Assembly (NCBI GenBank): GCA_963921825.1 | Contig: OY997588.1 | Span: forward strand, 63,818,617-63,882,616 | Reading direction: 5' to 3' | Source of the DNA: Erodium maritimum | Taxonomy: Eukaryota; Streptophyta; Magnoliopsida; Geraniales; Geraniaceae | DNA: 64,000 bases | Shown: positions 46,101 to 57,589 of the stretch, piece after piece | Position numbering within the stretch: position 1 is the stretch's first letter | How the letters are laid out: each line of letters opens with the position of its first letter | Position numbers and translations under genes: made by a program | The notes under the pieces: generated by a model | What the model was told of the DNA's origin: nothing | What the model saw: only the letters and a program-made list of their open reading frames with translations | Databases searched by the model: none

Positions 46101-46745
46101 CCAGTGTACATCCAACATGCAATTTCTAGGCAGCCAAACAGATTTCACAGTCAAAACTAGCAAGAAAAAAAACCCATTTTTTTCCTGATTCAATCCATCA
46201 TTGATTGGTCTATGTGTGTGTATGTGTGTTTGTGTTTAGATAAGATTCCAAATGTGAGAAATTGACAAGAGCTAGAGAGGAAAAAGACAGGGGACACGGT
46301 TCATGGACCACGAAACCGCTATAGCTCACCTGCGTAGGAGGAAGCACACACGACGAGGCCGAGGTAGACGAAGTAGAGCGCATACTGTAGACATTTTTAA
46401 GAAACACAAGATCAGATCTGAGATCTAACGAGAGCAGAGATGAAATGGGTTCGATAAAGACACGATTTTTACGAATTGGGTATGGAGAAAAGGACGAACC
46501 TTTGACACTTCATCGGTCATTTTCTGCAAATTCATCTGGTTCTTACCGAACCCATTAACCATTTCTCCGAACAGGAGGAAGAAGACGGGCATTGAAGAGC
46601 CGTGAACGATGGCCCCCAAGCTTCCGGTGATCATGAGGCACCAATCGTACTTGTCCGCGAAGGAGAAGAGCTGGTTAAAGGGAAGGCTCTGCTCCTTCTT
46701 CTTCTCGGCCTCCAGTACTGATTTGGGCTCGGCGGGTTCCGCCAT
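40184..46745 (-). CDS. ABCB19: ABCB19-type auxin efflux transporter (P-glycoprotein family), ten exons
   Basis: Full-size plasma-membrane ABC exporter with layout TMD1-NBD1-linker-TMD2-NBD2. The family moves auxin out of cells using ATP and supports polar auxin transport and tropic growth. Exons, in order: 46745-46500, 46384-46330, 46125-45950, 45764-45564, 45049-44790, 44695-44379, 44196-43973, 43878-43059, 42964-42723, 41392-40184. All introns are GT-AG and the phases join to 3750 bp (1249 residues; Arabidopsis ABCB19 is about 1252). The start is [23 protein letters not shown]1 has Walker [10 protein letters not shown] (397-405), LSGGQ (501-505) and ILLLDE (521-526). The linker [20 protein letters not shown] and the NBD2 Walker [10 protein letters not shown] (1042-1050) are present, as are LSGGQ and [12 protein letters not shown]. 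The subfamily call rests on close recall of ABCB19 across its length. No lesion is seen. Confidence 0.95.
41393..42722 (-). other. ABCB19 intron 9 (largest, 1.3 kb)
   Basis: Non-coding. It contains tandem copies of TTTTGATGATTTGTGACCAA followed by TTCATAAGGCATG near 42466-42540, and degenerate copies to about 42600. No transposon ends were identified. Confidence 0.8.
45120..45434. mobile_element. MITE-like hairpin in ABCB19 intron 4
   Basis: GGGATAATCTCACAAAAGTG at the left pairs with the complement of GTGAGATTATCCC at the right. The pairing extends about 50 bases per arm (...CATTTCTCATTTAAC against the complement of GTTAAGTGAGAAATATG). It lies entirely in the intron between 45564 and 45049. 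A-rich flanks prevent a firm call of the target duplication. Confidence 0.65.
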
Positions 46746-47060
46746 TGCAGCTTGTCTTGCAAGCTTCCGGGTATAGGAAGTGTAGGAAACGAAGTATTGG
46801 GGACGAACTCAGGATTTTTCAGGGTGAGTCCATGAAGAGAGTGATCTGAGCGCGAGGGAGTGAGATCTGAAGACCTTTTGCTCTCTTTCTGGTCTCCGAG
46901 AAGTGTCAATGTCAGTTTTGATTTTTATCAGTTCGAGAAACAGAGCTTTGTTTGCCGGAAAGAAAAAAGACTGAGTGAGAGAGAGAGTTGAATAGTGGTC
47001 AAAGGAGGTGGAGAAAATGAGTTTGATGAGTGAGATGTGGTGACCATTATATAGAACATT
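46746..47060 (-). promoter_or_regulatory. ABCB19 5' UTR and core promoter
   Basis: The minus-strand TATA motif CTATATAATGG lies at 47054-47044, about 300 bases before the ATG. A CT-rich leader follows (GAGA-type tract on the plus strand near 46975-46990). Transcription probably starts about 30 bases inside the TATA box, giving a leader of roughly 270 bases. This rests on position only. Confidence 0.45.
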
Positions 47061-47199
47061 ATATTTATCTATTTTTTTAAGAGAAACCCACCTGTACCAA
47101 TGAGAATTTGAAAAAATAAAAATAAAAATCACCAACTTTGGTAAAGTTATTTGTTGGGGTGAACACGCCCGATTAACTAATACCGAAGTCCAATCCGGT

Positions 47200-47770
47200 C
47201 ATCACAAGCGAGACATGTGGTGTCTCAGATGTTCGTCGATCCCGTTAAGGAGACTTTATTGGACGAAATGCGCCAAGTACTTGAAGAGGTATCCAGGAGA
47301 AGGAGGAGTGGAATCGAGAACGGGACGTTCCTCCTAAGACCTTGCAAAAAAGAAAAAAACATACAAAATAAAAAAGAACAAAACGATCATCATGACCCGA
47401 AATTGGGAGAAACATCGAGGAGGATGCATCAGTGGAGGTAGATGAGGTAGATACAGCGATGGCGGAATCAAAGGCGTTAAAGGCTGATTGGGGATCAGAG
47501 TAGACGATAGGGGCTGCGACAGCGGATTTAGTGGAGTAAGGACCATTGTTGTTTAGGCAAAGGATGGTGGCGATGAAGGCAGATTGGTTGGGGATGGAGG
47601 AGATAGTGGCAGCGGTGAAGGCAGATTGGTTGGGGATGGAGGAGATTGTGGCAGCGATGGAGACAAAGGCGAAATTTTTCGGTTGGGAGAGGATCGGTGG
47701 TTACGATGAAAGAGATCGAGACGATTCACCAAAGAGTAGAGGTTGGGACTAGTCAACGAGAAAAGGGCAC
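47200..47770. repeat. Purine-rich block with 39-bp direct repeat
   Basis: The unit GGCAGATTGGTTGGGGATGG plus AGGAGATnGTGGCAGCG occurs twice in tandem (about 47577-47660), with looser GGCGATGG-type copies on both sides. Frames through it are low-complexity. Similar text at 51.1-51.4 kb sits in a retroposon leader, so this may be a LINE leader fragment. Confidence 0.5.
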
Positions 47771-48039
47771 CAGAACCGAGGAGAATAGAGAGGACGGTTA
47801 GGACCAGCTTCGATGCTCAATATTACCAATTGAATAACGATATGTTTATAATGTATATAATAGTATATATTTGATTATTGTGTTTTTTACTTTGCATGAA
47901 TTTTTTCTTAAGGTGAATGATTATTTACATATATTTCAATAAAAAAAATCACCATATTTAATTGACACGCTTATAAATTTTAACCATTAATTCTAGAAGT
48001 AAAAATATCACATAATACATTATTATTATTATTATTCAT

Positions 48040-48720
48040 CGCATTCAACTATGGGATCACGTTCATGGTCTCCCTTCATTGGTACGGACCCGAGCAACGA
48101 GAAAAACGACTGACTTTGCTCTAGGGTTGTGTGTCACTGTACCGTGTGACCAATGGGGCATCTAATAGGGAGGAACGTTGAAGGTAAGGTTCTGGCATCT
48201 GGTGGGGCGCCCTATGCGCCGTCATCTGATGTTACGCTTTCGGGAGTTTTCCGACCTGGTTTGTGTCTCGCTCGCCTACACTAAATTTCCTGCATTCTGT
48301 TTTAATTGTGGATTAATTATACACGTAATCCATGAGTGTGAACGTGAGGTGGTTGGCACCCCACGGTTTGACTCGTCTATGTTGGAGTTCCAAAGGGATC
48401 GGGGTGCTAGGCCATACGCGACGGATTAGGGTCATCAGGAGTCTCAGAGACATGTATCCTTGAGTATTCCATCTAAGGGAACCTTGCCTCGGGGACGGGC
48501 CCCAATTGTATCCCTAAGTATTGTACCTAATGGTACAAATTCTCGGGGTCACATCCAAGCTCGGAAGATGGACCCGGGCTGGAAGAACTTGGTGATCGAC
48601 CAACTCTCAGGTAGTCGAGAACCCGAAACCCCAAGCCTGCCTAGGCACAGAGATAGAGTTGGAGCTGGAGTTGGATCTAGAGCGAGAGCTGGAGCAGGAC
48701 CTGAGGGGTGAAGAGGATGT
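48040..48720 (+). pseudogene. LINE ORF1 fragment with zinc knuckle
   Basis: The plus-strand frame 48178-48429 contains FPAFCFNCGLIIHVIHEC, a CCHC zinc knuckle of the type that follows DUF4283 in plant LINE ORF1 proteins. It is followed by RFDSSMLEFQRDRGARPY, comparable to the conserved stretch after the knuckle. Stops lie before and after it. A second frame (48460-48711) gives the basic, glycine- and alanine-rich tail. No ORF2 follows. Confidence 0.6.
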
Positions 48721-49036
48721 ATGTTGGTGAACCCTCAGATAACCAGACGAAAGCGGAGAAGCAATTGCTTCAGGAAGAATGAAAGGGATTTAGTGTTATA
48801 GGGACTAGCTCTAGGAGGGGTCTTTAGTAAGAGCTCTGCCTCCCTTTGAAACGGATGAAAATATGTTCAGTTGCACTCTACAGAATATGCAGCGTTTAGA
48901 CAATACCTTGAGCTGTTATAGTCAATTTCGTCATAATTTAGTTTTTGCTTGCTTATATGACTTTTTCAACTCTGTTTGTAATGATTCAGTTATCTCAAAG
49001 TTATTTGTAAAGAGACTGTTTAGGAAACTATTAATA

Positions 49037-49037
<1 letters not shown>

Positions 49038-49074
<37 letters not shown>
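49038..49074. repeat. (TTA)n microsatellite
   Basis: About twelve TTA units in a row, preceded by TTAATATTG. Confidence 0.9.
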
Positions 49075-50480
49075 TCGAAGTTACTGCATTGGATTATACT
49101 AACTAATCATTTTCTAGTCATACAATTTCAAAAGATTGACATATTGGGTTACTCAATTACTTGTTCAAGTGAATAAAACAAAACATCGAATTGGAGTTTG
49201 AAACTAGTGTATACTTTAAGGGAAAAAAAGGAAAGGTATGGGCAGTTAGAAAATAAATATTAAAAAATAGATAGGTCAAGGTTTGATTTTTGAAGGGAAT
49301 CTGGGTAAGAGTGTGGAGCCTAGATCGACGTGCTGGAAATTACTTTGTTACTTGTGTTTTTTTCTTTAAAAGTTATGACAAGACAAGAACTAAAATTAAT
49401 TAAGGATATTATCTTCACATGCTTGGTTCTTGTCTCCAAATTCCGACCACACTGTATTGGTTAGACTTGTCCCAGCCAATCTTGACAATTTTATGGAATT
49501 GTAACCTTTTTTTGTTGTAAAGAAATTAACATTAATTACGTTCAGTATTAATTACAATTTCAGTTCATTGGACTGAAATTGTATCTTGAAATGTAAGATT
49601 CATGGATATAAGTTTAGGATGAATATCAAAAACTTGATGATTAAGTTTAGAATCATGTGTATTGATTTCAGTTGTATACTTACATGATTATGTATCAAAA
49701 ATGTATTAACTTTTATTTCTAAAATATTATTTCATTTTTATCGAAAATCCACAAAATTATTTTCGTTCTTATACATGTACCAACGATGAAAGAATGTTGA
49801 AGTTAAATATACATAAAAAATATATAAGAAAATAAATATTATAAATTAAGATTCGAATTGACAAAATTAACACTTTTATTGTAAAATCAGTTTCATATAA
49901 ACCATCAAAAGAATAGATAAGAAAGTAAACATTTATATATACTAAAATCTCAATTGATAAAATTAATATTTTAGTTATAAAATTAATCTCCATACATGTA
50001 ATACATCATATAAGATGTATATAGTAAAAGAATATGTAAATATCAAAAACATTAAATTGTGAAATATTGCTATGTTTTATTTGTAAGTTCTTTACTCACA
50101 ATGATATGATAATTATAGCTGTCTACAACAAGCAATACCAGTCAAGAGAGAGAGATATATACCACAACTTACGATGTTTGCTTCAACTTCAATAAGACCT
50201 GTACACAATTCTTGAGGAAGGCATCCAAAAACCTATGAATATAGTAAGCTATACATACAATAAATAACCCATAGTTATTGCTACGTGTGAGTTTAGTTGG
50301 GCCAATATCATTCATACTTATAAATGGGCCCTATCTATTATTTACAAGTTGACTTCTTTTTGTTTGTTGGCCCAACCCAAATCTACACATGTTTGTTTTT
50401 ATTTATTCTCTCTGGTCAACCAAAAAAAGTTAGGGAAAATTTCAGGTACTAAATCTTGCAAGGTTGTGATTACGAATTGT
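49075..50480. other. AT-rich intergenic sequence with a duplicated block
   Basis: No gene is seen. Two imperfect copies of a block of about 90 bases containing AAATTAAcACTTTTATTGTAAAATcAGTTTCATA-like sequence occur at about 49815-49905 and 49915-49998. They give a minus-strand frame (49993-49769) with internal similarity. Confidence 0.5.
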
Positions 50481-50494
50481 AGACGATCTTTGTT

Positions 50495-51457
50495 TTTTTT
50501 TACTAAAAGGTGCAATTTCATTAATTTAGATTTGTAAAGAATACAATTGTTCGTTATTCTTTTCATAATATAACTGTCACTAGCGGTATTGGATGAGGCG
50601 CTATATAGGAAAGCTAACTTAAACTATGGTGAAACTGACTATTGATGCTCAAGGTATTGCCTAGACGTTGCATACTCTATAGAGTGCGATCGAACCTGTT
50701 ATTATCAATTTCAAAGGGAAGCATAGCTCTTCCTAGGGACCCCTCACATGGCCAATCCCTAGAGCAATGAATTAATTGCATTCCTCAAGCTAAATTTAAA
50801 CTACGAAGAAACTGACGAATACTGCTCAAAATGTTACCTAAGTGCTACATACTCTATAGAGTGCGACTGAACCTAAGTCCGTCAGTCTCAATGGGAGGAT
50901 AGTGACGATGGTAGATTTGATTCAGGGATCCCTCCCGGTAAAAGTGCATGAATCCTTGGGTAGAAGTCATGAATCTTCGTTCACTAATCTTTAATCTTGC
51001 AAACTGAACAAAACAGGTAAAGTAAAACAAAACCAGGCGATCATTATAATATATAATCGAGATAGAGATCGAGAAGGAGGCATCGGTGGAGGCCAAGGGG
51101 GTGGGTACACCTATGGCTGCTGTAATGGCGGCTATAGAGGCAACGGCGGCTGCTTAGAGGATGGGATATGATGAGGGGATGCTGATTGATGTCGAGGAGA
51201 AGCAGGGGTGATCGCAATGAATGAGCTTAAGGGGATGACTGTGATGGGTTCATTGTGATTTGGGCGTGAGGGTGAGGAGGGTTTGACCGGTGAGAGGTAG
51301 AGCGACGCTATTGCGGCAGAGAGGAACCAGAACGAGGCCGGGAATTACGACGGCGAGCCGCCTATGCTATTAGTTCGGAAACCCTAGCAAAGAACATAGT
51401 TGGCCTTTTAACGATTTTTTAGTTAAGGTTGCGTTTGTCTGATTCATGTATTGTGTG
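50495..51457 (-). mobile_element. Non-autonomous LINE-type retroposon (0.96 kb)
   Basis: A 13-bp duplication GACGATCTTTGTT bounds it (50482-50494 and 51458-51470). On the minus strand it begins with a GC-rich leader (51440-51060) and ends TTAATGAAATTGCACCTTTTAG plus poly-A, a standard plant LINE 3' end. It has no ORF1 or ORF2. Its 3' half contains a duplicated block with offset 177 bases. Confidence 0.75.
50620..50900. repeat. 177-bp direct duplication with ACTCTATAGAGT palindrome
   Basis: Two diverged copies share AAACTATGGTGAAACTGAC/AAACTACGAAGAAACTGAC and the exact string CATACTCTATAGAGTGCGA. The palindrome ACTCTATAGAGT is at 50674-50685 and 50851-50862. Confidence 0.7.
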
Positions 51458-51639
51458 GACGATCTTTGTTAGTAAAAAAAATAATGTTAATGTTTTTTAG
51501 TAAAAAAAAGACCATTTTATTTAGAGTGTATGGACCTCAAAAGTCTGATGAAGAGATACAAGAGTTGTGACCAAATTTTAAACAAAGTTAAGAAAAGCTA
51601 GAATATGGATTTCCCCCCCATATTGCAAAATTGGACTAC

Positions 51640-52520
51640 TTGATTTCAAAATTTCTACCTTTAAGAAGAAGAAGAAAACTCAAGTGTTCAGTTTTGGCGA
51701 ACACAGATTCAACCAGCTTTATCCTAACAACCTAATTCCCGACCCCTTGGATCCCTTTAAAGCTGAGGATCCAATGAGCTGGCAACCCAATAACCGATCA
51801 CTTTTGTTTCTCAGTTGGTAGATAAAGCTAGAATCCAAGGAAGAGGAGGCCCAAATGAACCAAAGAGCACAATGAATCATTCTAAAAACTTATCAACTGG
51901 CCATCCTCTAGAGTCCATTTAAGGCCAGAAGGGTCGTAAAGGGAAGCAATATTTTTTTCATGAAACAATGTCATAATTTGAGAGACAATCGGTGATGGGT
52001 TTGGACAATAGACAGATGAGAGATCCCATTCATTTTTTGGCCACCCATTACAATCATAAAGTAGAGATTTCAGAGTCAATTGGGATTAGTTGCAAACCTC
52101 TTAATCCATTTGGAGTGAAGGAAAAGATTAAATTATAGTAGATCTTTGATGTCTAAGCCTCCCAAGCCCTTAGGTTGAACCACAACAAACCATGCACCTT
52201 CATTGAGGTCTCTTTCCTAGCTTTGTACCCAAAATAAAATATTTTATTAAGCTTTAGAAGTGTGAAGGTGACAGTTTTCGGAGTTCTATAGAGGGACATA
52301 TAAAAAATCGACAAAAAGGAAAGGGTAGAGCGAATCAGAGTTAATAGACCTCTTTAAGAGATGAGTTCCAGATTCCAAGAGGCTAAGGCTTTATGAAATT
52401 CCATAACGATAGGTTTCCATATCGAAACTTAATTCGGGTTCGCTCCAAGGTAGAACCCGAGATATTTACAAAGTAGGGAACTTGTTGTTACATCTAGGTT
52501 AGCCATTTATGAGTCAAGTA
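51640..52520 (-). pseudogene. LINE reverse transcriptase C-terminal remnant
   Basis: On the minus strand broken frames give, in order, LLCKYLGFYLGANPN, VMEFHKALASWNLELISLKR, GAWFVVVQPKGLGGLDIKDL, LHSKWIKRFATNPN and WDLSSVYCPNPSPIVSQIM. These follow the order of the region after the RT domain in plant LINE ORF2 (YLGxxLG; LxxW; PKxxGGLGI; KWxWR). Several stops interrupt it. The catalytic RT core is not in the window piece. Confidence 0.6.
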
Positions 52521-52589
52521 AGATGTAGATGTCTAACCAAATGTCATCGGTCCCAAATATGTCTAAACAAATGTCATCGGTCATCTTGT

Positions 52590-53613
52590 GTGACATCTTG
52601 TACGCGTGTTTCCTAATTTGAAGATAAGTATCTTATGTTTTCTAATTTGAAGATACTTTTATTCCAAGAATCTGATTCGTTTAGGATTTGTTTCCTATTT
52701 TGAAGATACTTATGCGATCTGATATCTTATTTATTTAGGAAGTATTCTATCACAAGGAAACTTGGATATTTAGCTTGATCGTGACTTTAATGATTAAGGA
52801 AATCCTAGGAGGCATGTTTACAAGTTGTAGGAGCTATATAATTCGTGAAGACATTCATATCTCTGTGTTGATCGCAATTGCTGTTATTCTATCGATCATT
52901 GTTGGTTGTCGCCATGGTTGGGAGGTCGTGACTGTTGTGTTATATTGCTATAATCTGTGTGATCGCCATTGTTATTACAAGCGTAATTGTTGTAAGTATC
53001 CTTTGTTTGTTGTTACTTGTATAAACTGTTCATAGCTCCTAAGCATGTTGGATTAGCGTGCTGGGAGGATGAGTACGTTTAACAAAGAATGGCATGTTGT
53101 TCTTAAATACTATTCGTAACTACATGAGTGGTTGGGTTGAAATTATGCTCAAACACTATTTGTAACTGAATAAGTGATTGAGTTGTTTTGGGTTGTGAAC
53201 CGTGATTGAAGATTCACGAAGAACACCTCTAAAGAACAAGAACTAATCTAAGACTAAAGGGCTCAAAGTAATCCAAGACTGAAGGGCTTGAAGAGTGGGA
53301 TCGAGTGAGGAGCTTAGATTCAAGGGGAGCCTTGAGATAAGTTTTTAACTTTTTAATAATAACATAGGTTTGATCGGGAGGATCTGAAACTTGTATGATG
53401 ATTGATTATGTGATAGTGAAAACCATTACACTAGTAAAGTGCCCTTAGATGTAGATGATGATGCACTGATCTGGGTAACAAACTTGTGTGTCTTTATTGT
53501 TCTTATTTGTTTTTATTATTATTTCCATTTTTTTTCTAAAGCAAGATAGAAATCAACAAGTCTTAACATCTTGTACGACATCTTGCTACTACGCCTAACC
53601 AGAATTTCAATTG
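52590..53613 (+). mobile_element. Possible LTR of a Sire-like Copia element
   Basis: About 1 kb without coding ends TTTCA and is followed at once by a Met-tRNA-like primer site and a gag fragment on the same strand. The left edge near TGTGACATCTTG is a guess. Motifs such as ACATCTTGTACGACATCTTG recur at both ends. No second LTR was found. Confidence 0.35.
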
Positions 53614-53615
53614 GT

Positions 53616-53630
53616 ACCAGAACAGGTCAC
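53616..53630 (+). promoter_or_regulatory. Probable primer-binding site
   Basis: TGGTACCAGAACAGG resembles TGGTATCAGAGC, the usual Copia site, with two changes. Its position just before the gag fragment supports the call. Confidence 0.45.
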
Positions 53631-53639
53631 CCACTCTAC

Positions 53640-54340
53640 GAGGTGTGATCCTAAAAGAAAAGAAATTATGTATGCATAATGGATAATTATAGAGAATGAG
53701 TTTCTATAAATCAACCACCTATCCTTAATAGAACACAAAATCTAAATAATCATACATACTCAGATCATGATGAAGAGATAGAGGAAATAATGGCTATGAT
53801 TTTGAAGAAAGTTATGTAGCGGTTTAATCGCATGCCCGGAAAATATGTCCCTCATGATGTCTCTCATGATGTCAATCATGATGTCTCTAACATCTCATAT
53901 CAGAAGGAACAAAAATTCGGGAATACTCCAAAAGGAGAAAGGAATGCAGATAGAGGTAGCAAAGGAAAAGGAGTTCAATGCCATGAATGTGAAGGGTATG
54001 GACATATTCAAAGAGAATGTATAAATTATCTGAGGAGACAAAAGAAAGGATTTAATGCATTCATGTCAGATGGAGATGATGAGTAGAGTGGTAATGAACA
54101 TGTTTGCAACCATCTTGCATTTACTACTAATGTTGCTCCTATGGAAACATGTGAGACTGTTGATGAAAGCTTCTCTCATGAGCTGTTATCAGATGATGCA
54201 AGAACAATTCTTATGATCACTTGTTCATCAAATATGTAGAAGAGTAAAAGATCTTAGAGACACGGAGCAATCAGATACAAACTCTGACTGAAGACAAGAC
54301 TAGATTGATTGAAAGTGTTGTCATATATAATCATATGACA
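53640..54340 (+). pseudogene. Copia (Sire-like) gag remnant with zinc knuckle
   Basis: The plus-strand frame 53832-54086 contains GVQCHECEGYGHIQRECINY, a CCHC knuckle, followed by KKGFNAFMSDGDDE. This is the arrangement at the C-terminal part of Sire-type Copia gag proteins. It is preceded by a triple HDVSHDVNHDVS repeat. After a stop, related acidic sequence continues to about 54340 with frame breaks. The capsid part before the knuckle is missing, and pol is absent. Confidence 0.6.
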
Positions 54341-54825
54341 TCATTGGGCTAAAAACCACCCTATTGTACATGTGGCTCAAAATCTCATATAACTTATGGA
54401 AAACCTCGTCTCCAAGTTCCCAATAGGTGATCCTTATGCGTGCAACAAAGTCCATTACAAAATAGGTGATCTCATCCTATGTATGAGAAGCAATCAATGG
54501 GGAAGAGCATGTGAATAAGGTAATCAGGGCGGAATGACATAATAATATTCAACCTGAAGAGGTTGATGAGATCCGATTGACCAATATGAAGAGGTGGAAA
54601 GAGAGACCAGCTCCTGATGTCAGTTGCACCCAAGCGTCGATCGCGTACAACAAAATTTGTTAAGCATGATTAGTATCACTCGACGATTTACATGTATTCA
54701 ATGATAGGTCGTCAAACATTATTGGATACTATAGACGATCTCGTTAGATCACAAGGAAAAACCAAGTTCTTACGCTACAATATAAAACCACTTCCACCTT
54801 AAAAATGAAACCAAAAGTTTATGTA
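54341..54825. other. Non-coding continuation of the Copia remnant
   Basis: No open frame above chance. Sequence near 54590-54660 may still be Copia-derived, but I cannot assign it. Confidence 0.4.
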
Positions 54826-56001
54826 CAGTTATAAAAAAAATAATTATTAGCAAAGACAAATTTAAATTAGCTTGCTCTTTGAGAAAGAGATGAAGAACAG
54901 AGAAGGAGCATTCCAAACATGGAACCTCAACCAAAACCCTTCAACAAGCTGAGGTAAACATAGTACAATTAGAACCACCACCAGATTACAATCACAACCA
55001 AATGAACCTCAACCAGATTACAACAAGAACCAAAAGAACTACAAGAGAAAGAACCCTAAAAGGGGATACACAAGAAGAGAAACCAACGAAGAACAGGTCT
55101 GAAAACCCATACTTTTCCACCATTATGATCAAAAAAACCTTCCACCGCCCGAGACTCCCCTTCCAAAACCTCAACCAAAGCATTGATAAGGTCCAACCTC
55201 TGCTCAAAAGAACCACAGACCCTAAACCGAGAGTGATATGGACTTTCAATAGCCGACGGCCAGGACAACAAACGGCTGAGCAAAACTAACAGAGAAATCT
55301 ATCAGAACCGACAAAATCCAACAACCTCTAATCGAAAGGCTTCCGAGGGCAAAAATGCCCACAAAACTCGCTAACAGCCAACACTGAATGACCGACGAGC
55401 CCAAACCAACACATGTCCGGAAAGGCTAGAAGCACAGACAAGGGGTTGAAGGGAGGGGGCGAGGAGAAAATCTATGCAAAGGAAGGGCGGAGAAGAGGAA
55501 TCAAACCAGCAAGACCTTAAATCCGGCCCGAAATCTGGATCTGGAGGCGGAGCAGACGAGGGAGAGAAGTCCGGTTATAGAAGAGCAAAACCTACCAGTG
55601 TCGTGTCGATCTTTAGCAAGGAAGGGCATCCCACGACCGGTATTGGAAGAAGTCTCCCAGATCTGAGAAGCTTGAGTCACCACCGCCGCCACCCCCGAAG
55701 GAACAGCAACCAAAACATTAGATCCGCGAGCATCCTCGCCGGGAAAACTGAGAAAAGTCCTCCCACGAATGGATTTGGAGCGTCTGGAGGTTGAGAAGCA
55801 CCGAGAGAAGGGAGGAACGAAGCCGAGATGGGGAGCGGGTGGGGAGAAGGAGAAGAGAAAGAGAGTACGAGGTCACCGCCAACGACCTTCGTGGTAACAG
55901 AGATCGTCGATGGGGGAAACGTGATTGACGACATAAGCTTTGAAGGAGAAGTGTTTAGGGTTTTCTTGAAGAGAAGTTATCAACTTATTGTTGAATATAC
56001 A
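54826..56001 (-). mobile_element. LINE-like untranslated or ORF1-leader sequence
   Basis: Minus-strand text begins with a GC-rich frame (55934-55677, MSSITFPPSTISVTTKVVGG...). It continues as serine-, leucine- and phenylalanine-rich low-complexity frames to about 55000, resembling plant LINE leader or untranslated regions. No domain or clear edge was found. It could also be a captured or decayed gene end. Confidence 0.3.
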
Positions 56002-56639
56002 TTTATAATAGGGAAAATTTCACTTTAACACCCTGCCAAACATTTAATTTCATTTTGTTACCCTGACATAAATTTTTAACACTTTCATACCCTAACCAAA
56101 CTTTTAATTTCACTTTCATACCCAACTATCAAATTCTGTTAACTTTCCATCCAAAATAGGTAAAATGTCCATAATACCTCTAACTATTACTCAAATTTTC
56201 AAACTCATGCCATCGGTTCAGAACTTGAAAATAAGTGAAATGACAATAATACCCTTCATTGTTAGGGTGTTAAAATGAAAAATATCATTCAGAATTTTCA
56301 AATTTTACCAAATCACTTTTTATTTTTGAAAAATCAATTTTTATTTAAAAATTAATATAAAAATAATAACTTATTTTTATAAATTCATTTTTTATTTAAA
56401 AAACAGTTTTTACTTTTTAAAATCTATTTTGTTTTATAAATCTGTTTTTATTTTAAAAAATCATATTTTATTTAAAAAAATCATATTTTATTTTAAAAAA
56501 ATCAATTTTTATTTTGAAATATATATATAAATTAGATCTATTTTTTTTATTATAAATCAGTTTTTTTTATCAATTTCCTTAATTCTTAATTGTTTATTAT
56601 TTTGTTTTAACGTTGTTCATTTGTATCAATTTTCAAAAC

Positions 56640-56964
56640 CCAGAACATCCACATCATTCCCATTCAACCACAACCACTGCTACCATGAACATCCACCATG
56701 AACAAAACCTCATTTTCAGATCCAGATCCTAAACAAGATGCATATTTGCAATTAACTCGGAAAAAAGCTCATTTTCTCCAGATTGATGAGGATGGAACTG
56801 CACCCAAAATCAAACCCTCAAAAAATCGAACCGTCAATTAACCCGTTCGTCCTCAAGTCGCGGCAAGCTCCATGGTCCCTTCTCCCCAGTCGAGCTCCAG
56901 CCATGCAAGTCTAGGAGGCGTTCATCTTCTTCCTCTTCTTTCCATTGGGGGTTCTGATTTGAGG
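56640..56964 (+). other. Captured, unidentified sequence in the Mutator-like element (left part)
   Basis: It is higher in GC than the arms and continues at 59329-59640 after the solo LTR and one TGAGG are removed. Across the joint a plus-strand frame reads SSGGFTQLGHDSSLLAYSEF, which looks like real coding sequence. I do not recognise the source gene, and stops lie nearby. Confidence 0.4.
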
Positions 56965-57011
56965 TGTCACGCCCCAAATCCGGTTTTGACCGGACTCGAG
57001 ACGTGAACTAG

Positions 57012-57056
<45 letters not shown>
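57012..57056. repeat. (AAT)n microsatellite
   Basis: About fourteen AAT units inside the solo LTR, near its left end. Confidence 0.9.
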
Positions 57057-57057
<1 letters not shown>

Positions 57058-57589
57058 CAATAATAAAAGTAAATTTAAACGAAATTAAACTCCAAATTTT
57101 AGCTCTAAAATAACAACTCCAATAATTAAGAGTCAAACGCTGAATTCCCACCAAGTAACGAAAAACATAGTTTGATACGAAAATGGAAAGTACGTCTCTA
57201 CTACACATAACCACTTGGATCCTCAATGAGCTCCCGAGCCCTAAGACAACCTCTAGGTCTACTCATCAAAAAAACCTGTAAAAACAGTAAACACAAAGGG
57301 GGTGAGCTTACGCTCAGTAGGAAAAAGTAGTAAAGGGAAAAGGACTCCCACTTCGTCATCAAAATTCTCGATTAGTATGATTACCAAAAGACAACACAAT
57401 TAGAGATCAACAGGAATTGCAACACTTAATAAAATAACAAAACAAATGGAGATCAATGGGGAGACAACTTATTCACTAATAGAAACCAACTAAAGAAACA
57501 CACGAGTGCCGAAATATAAATAATTAAACCACAAGACTCTGATCTACACACAAACTCACATATCGTACCGGAACACACATCGGCCTAGA

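Noticed and set aside
42651-46745. Idea that the transporter is a pseudogene because its frame is split in many pieces
   Set aside because: Each break falls at a proper GT-AG intron and the ten exons join without a frameshift to the expected length.
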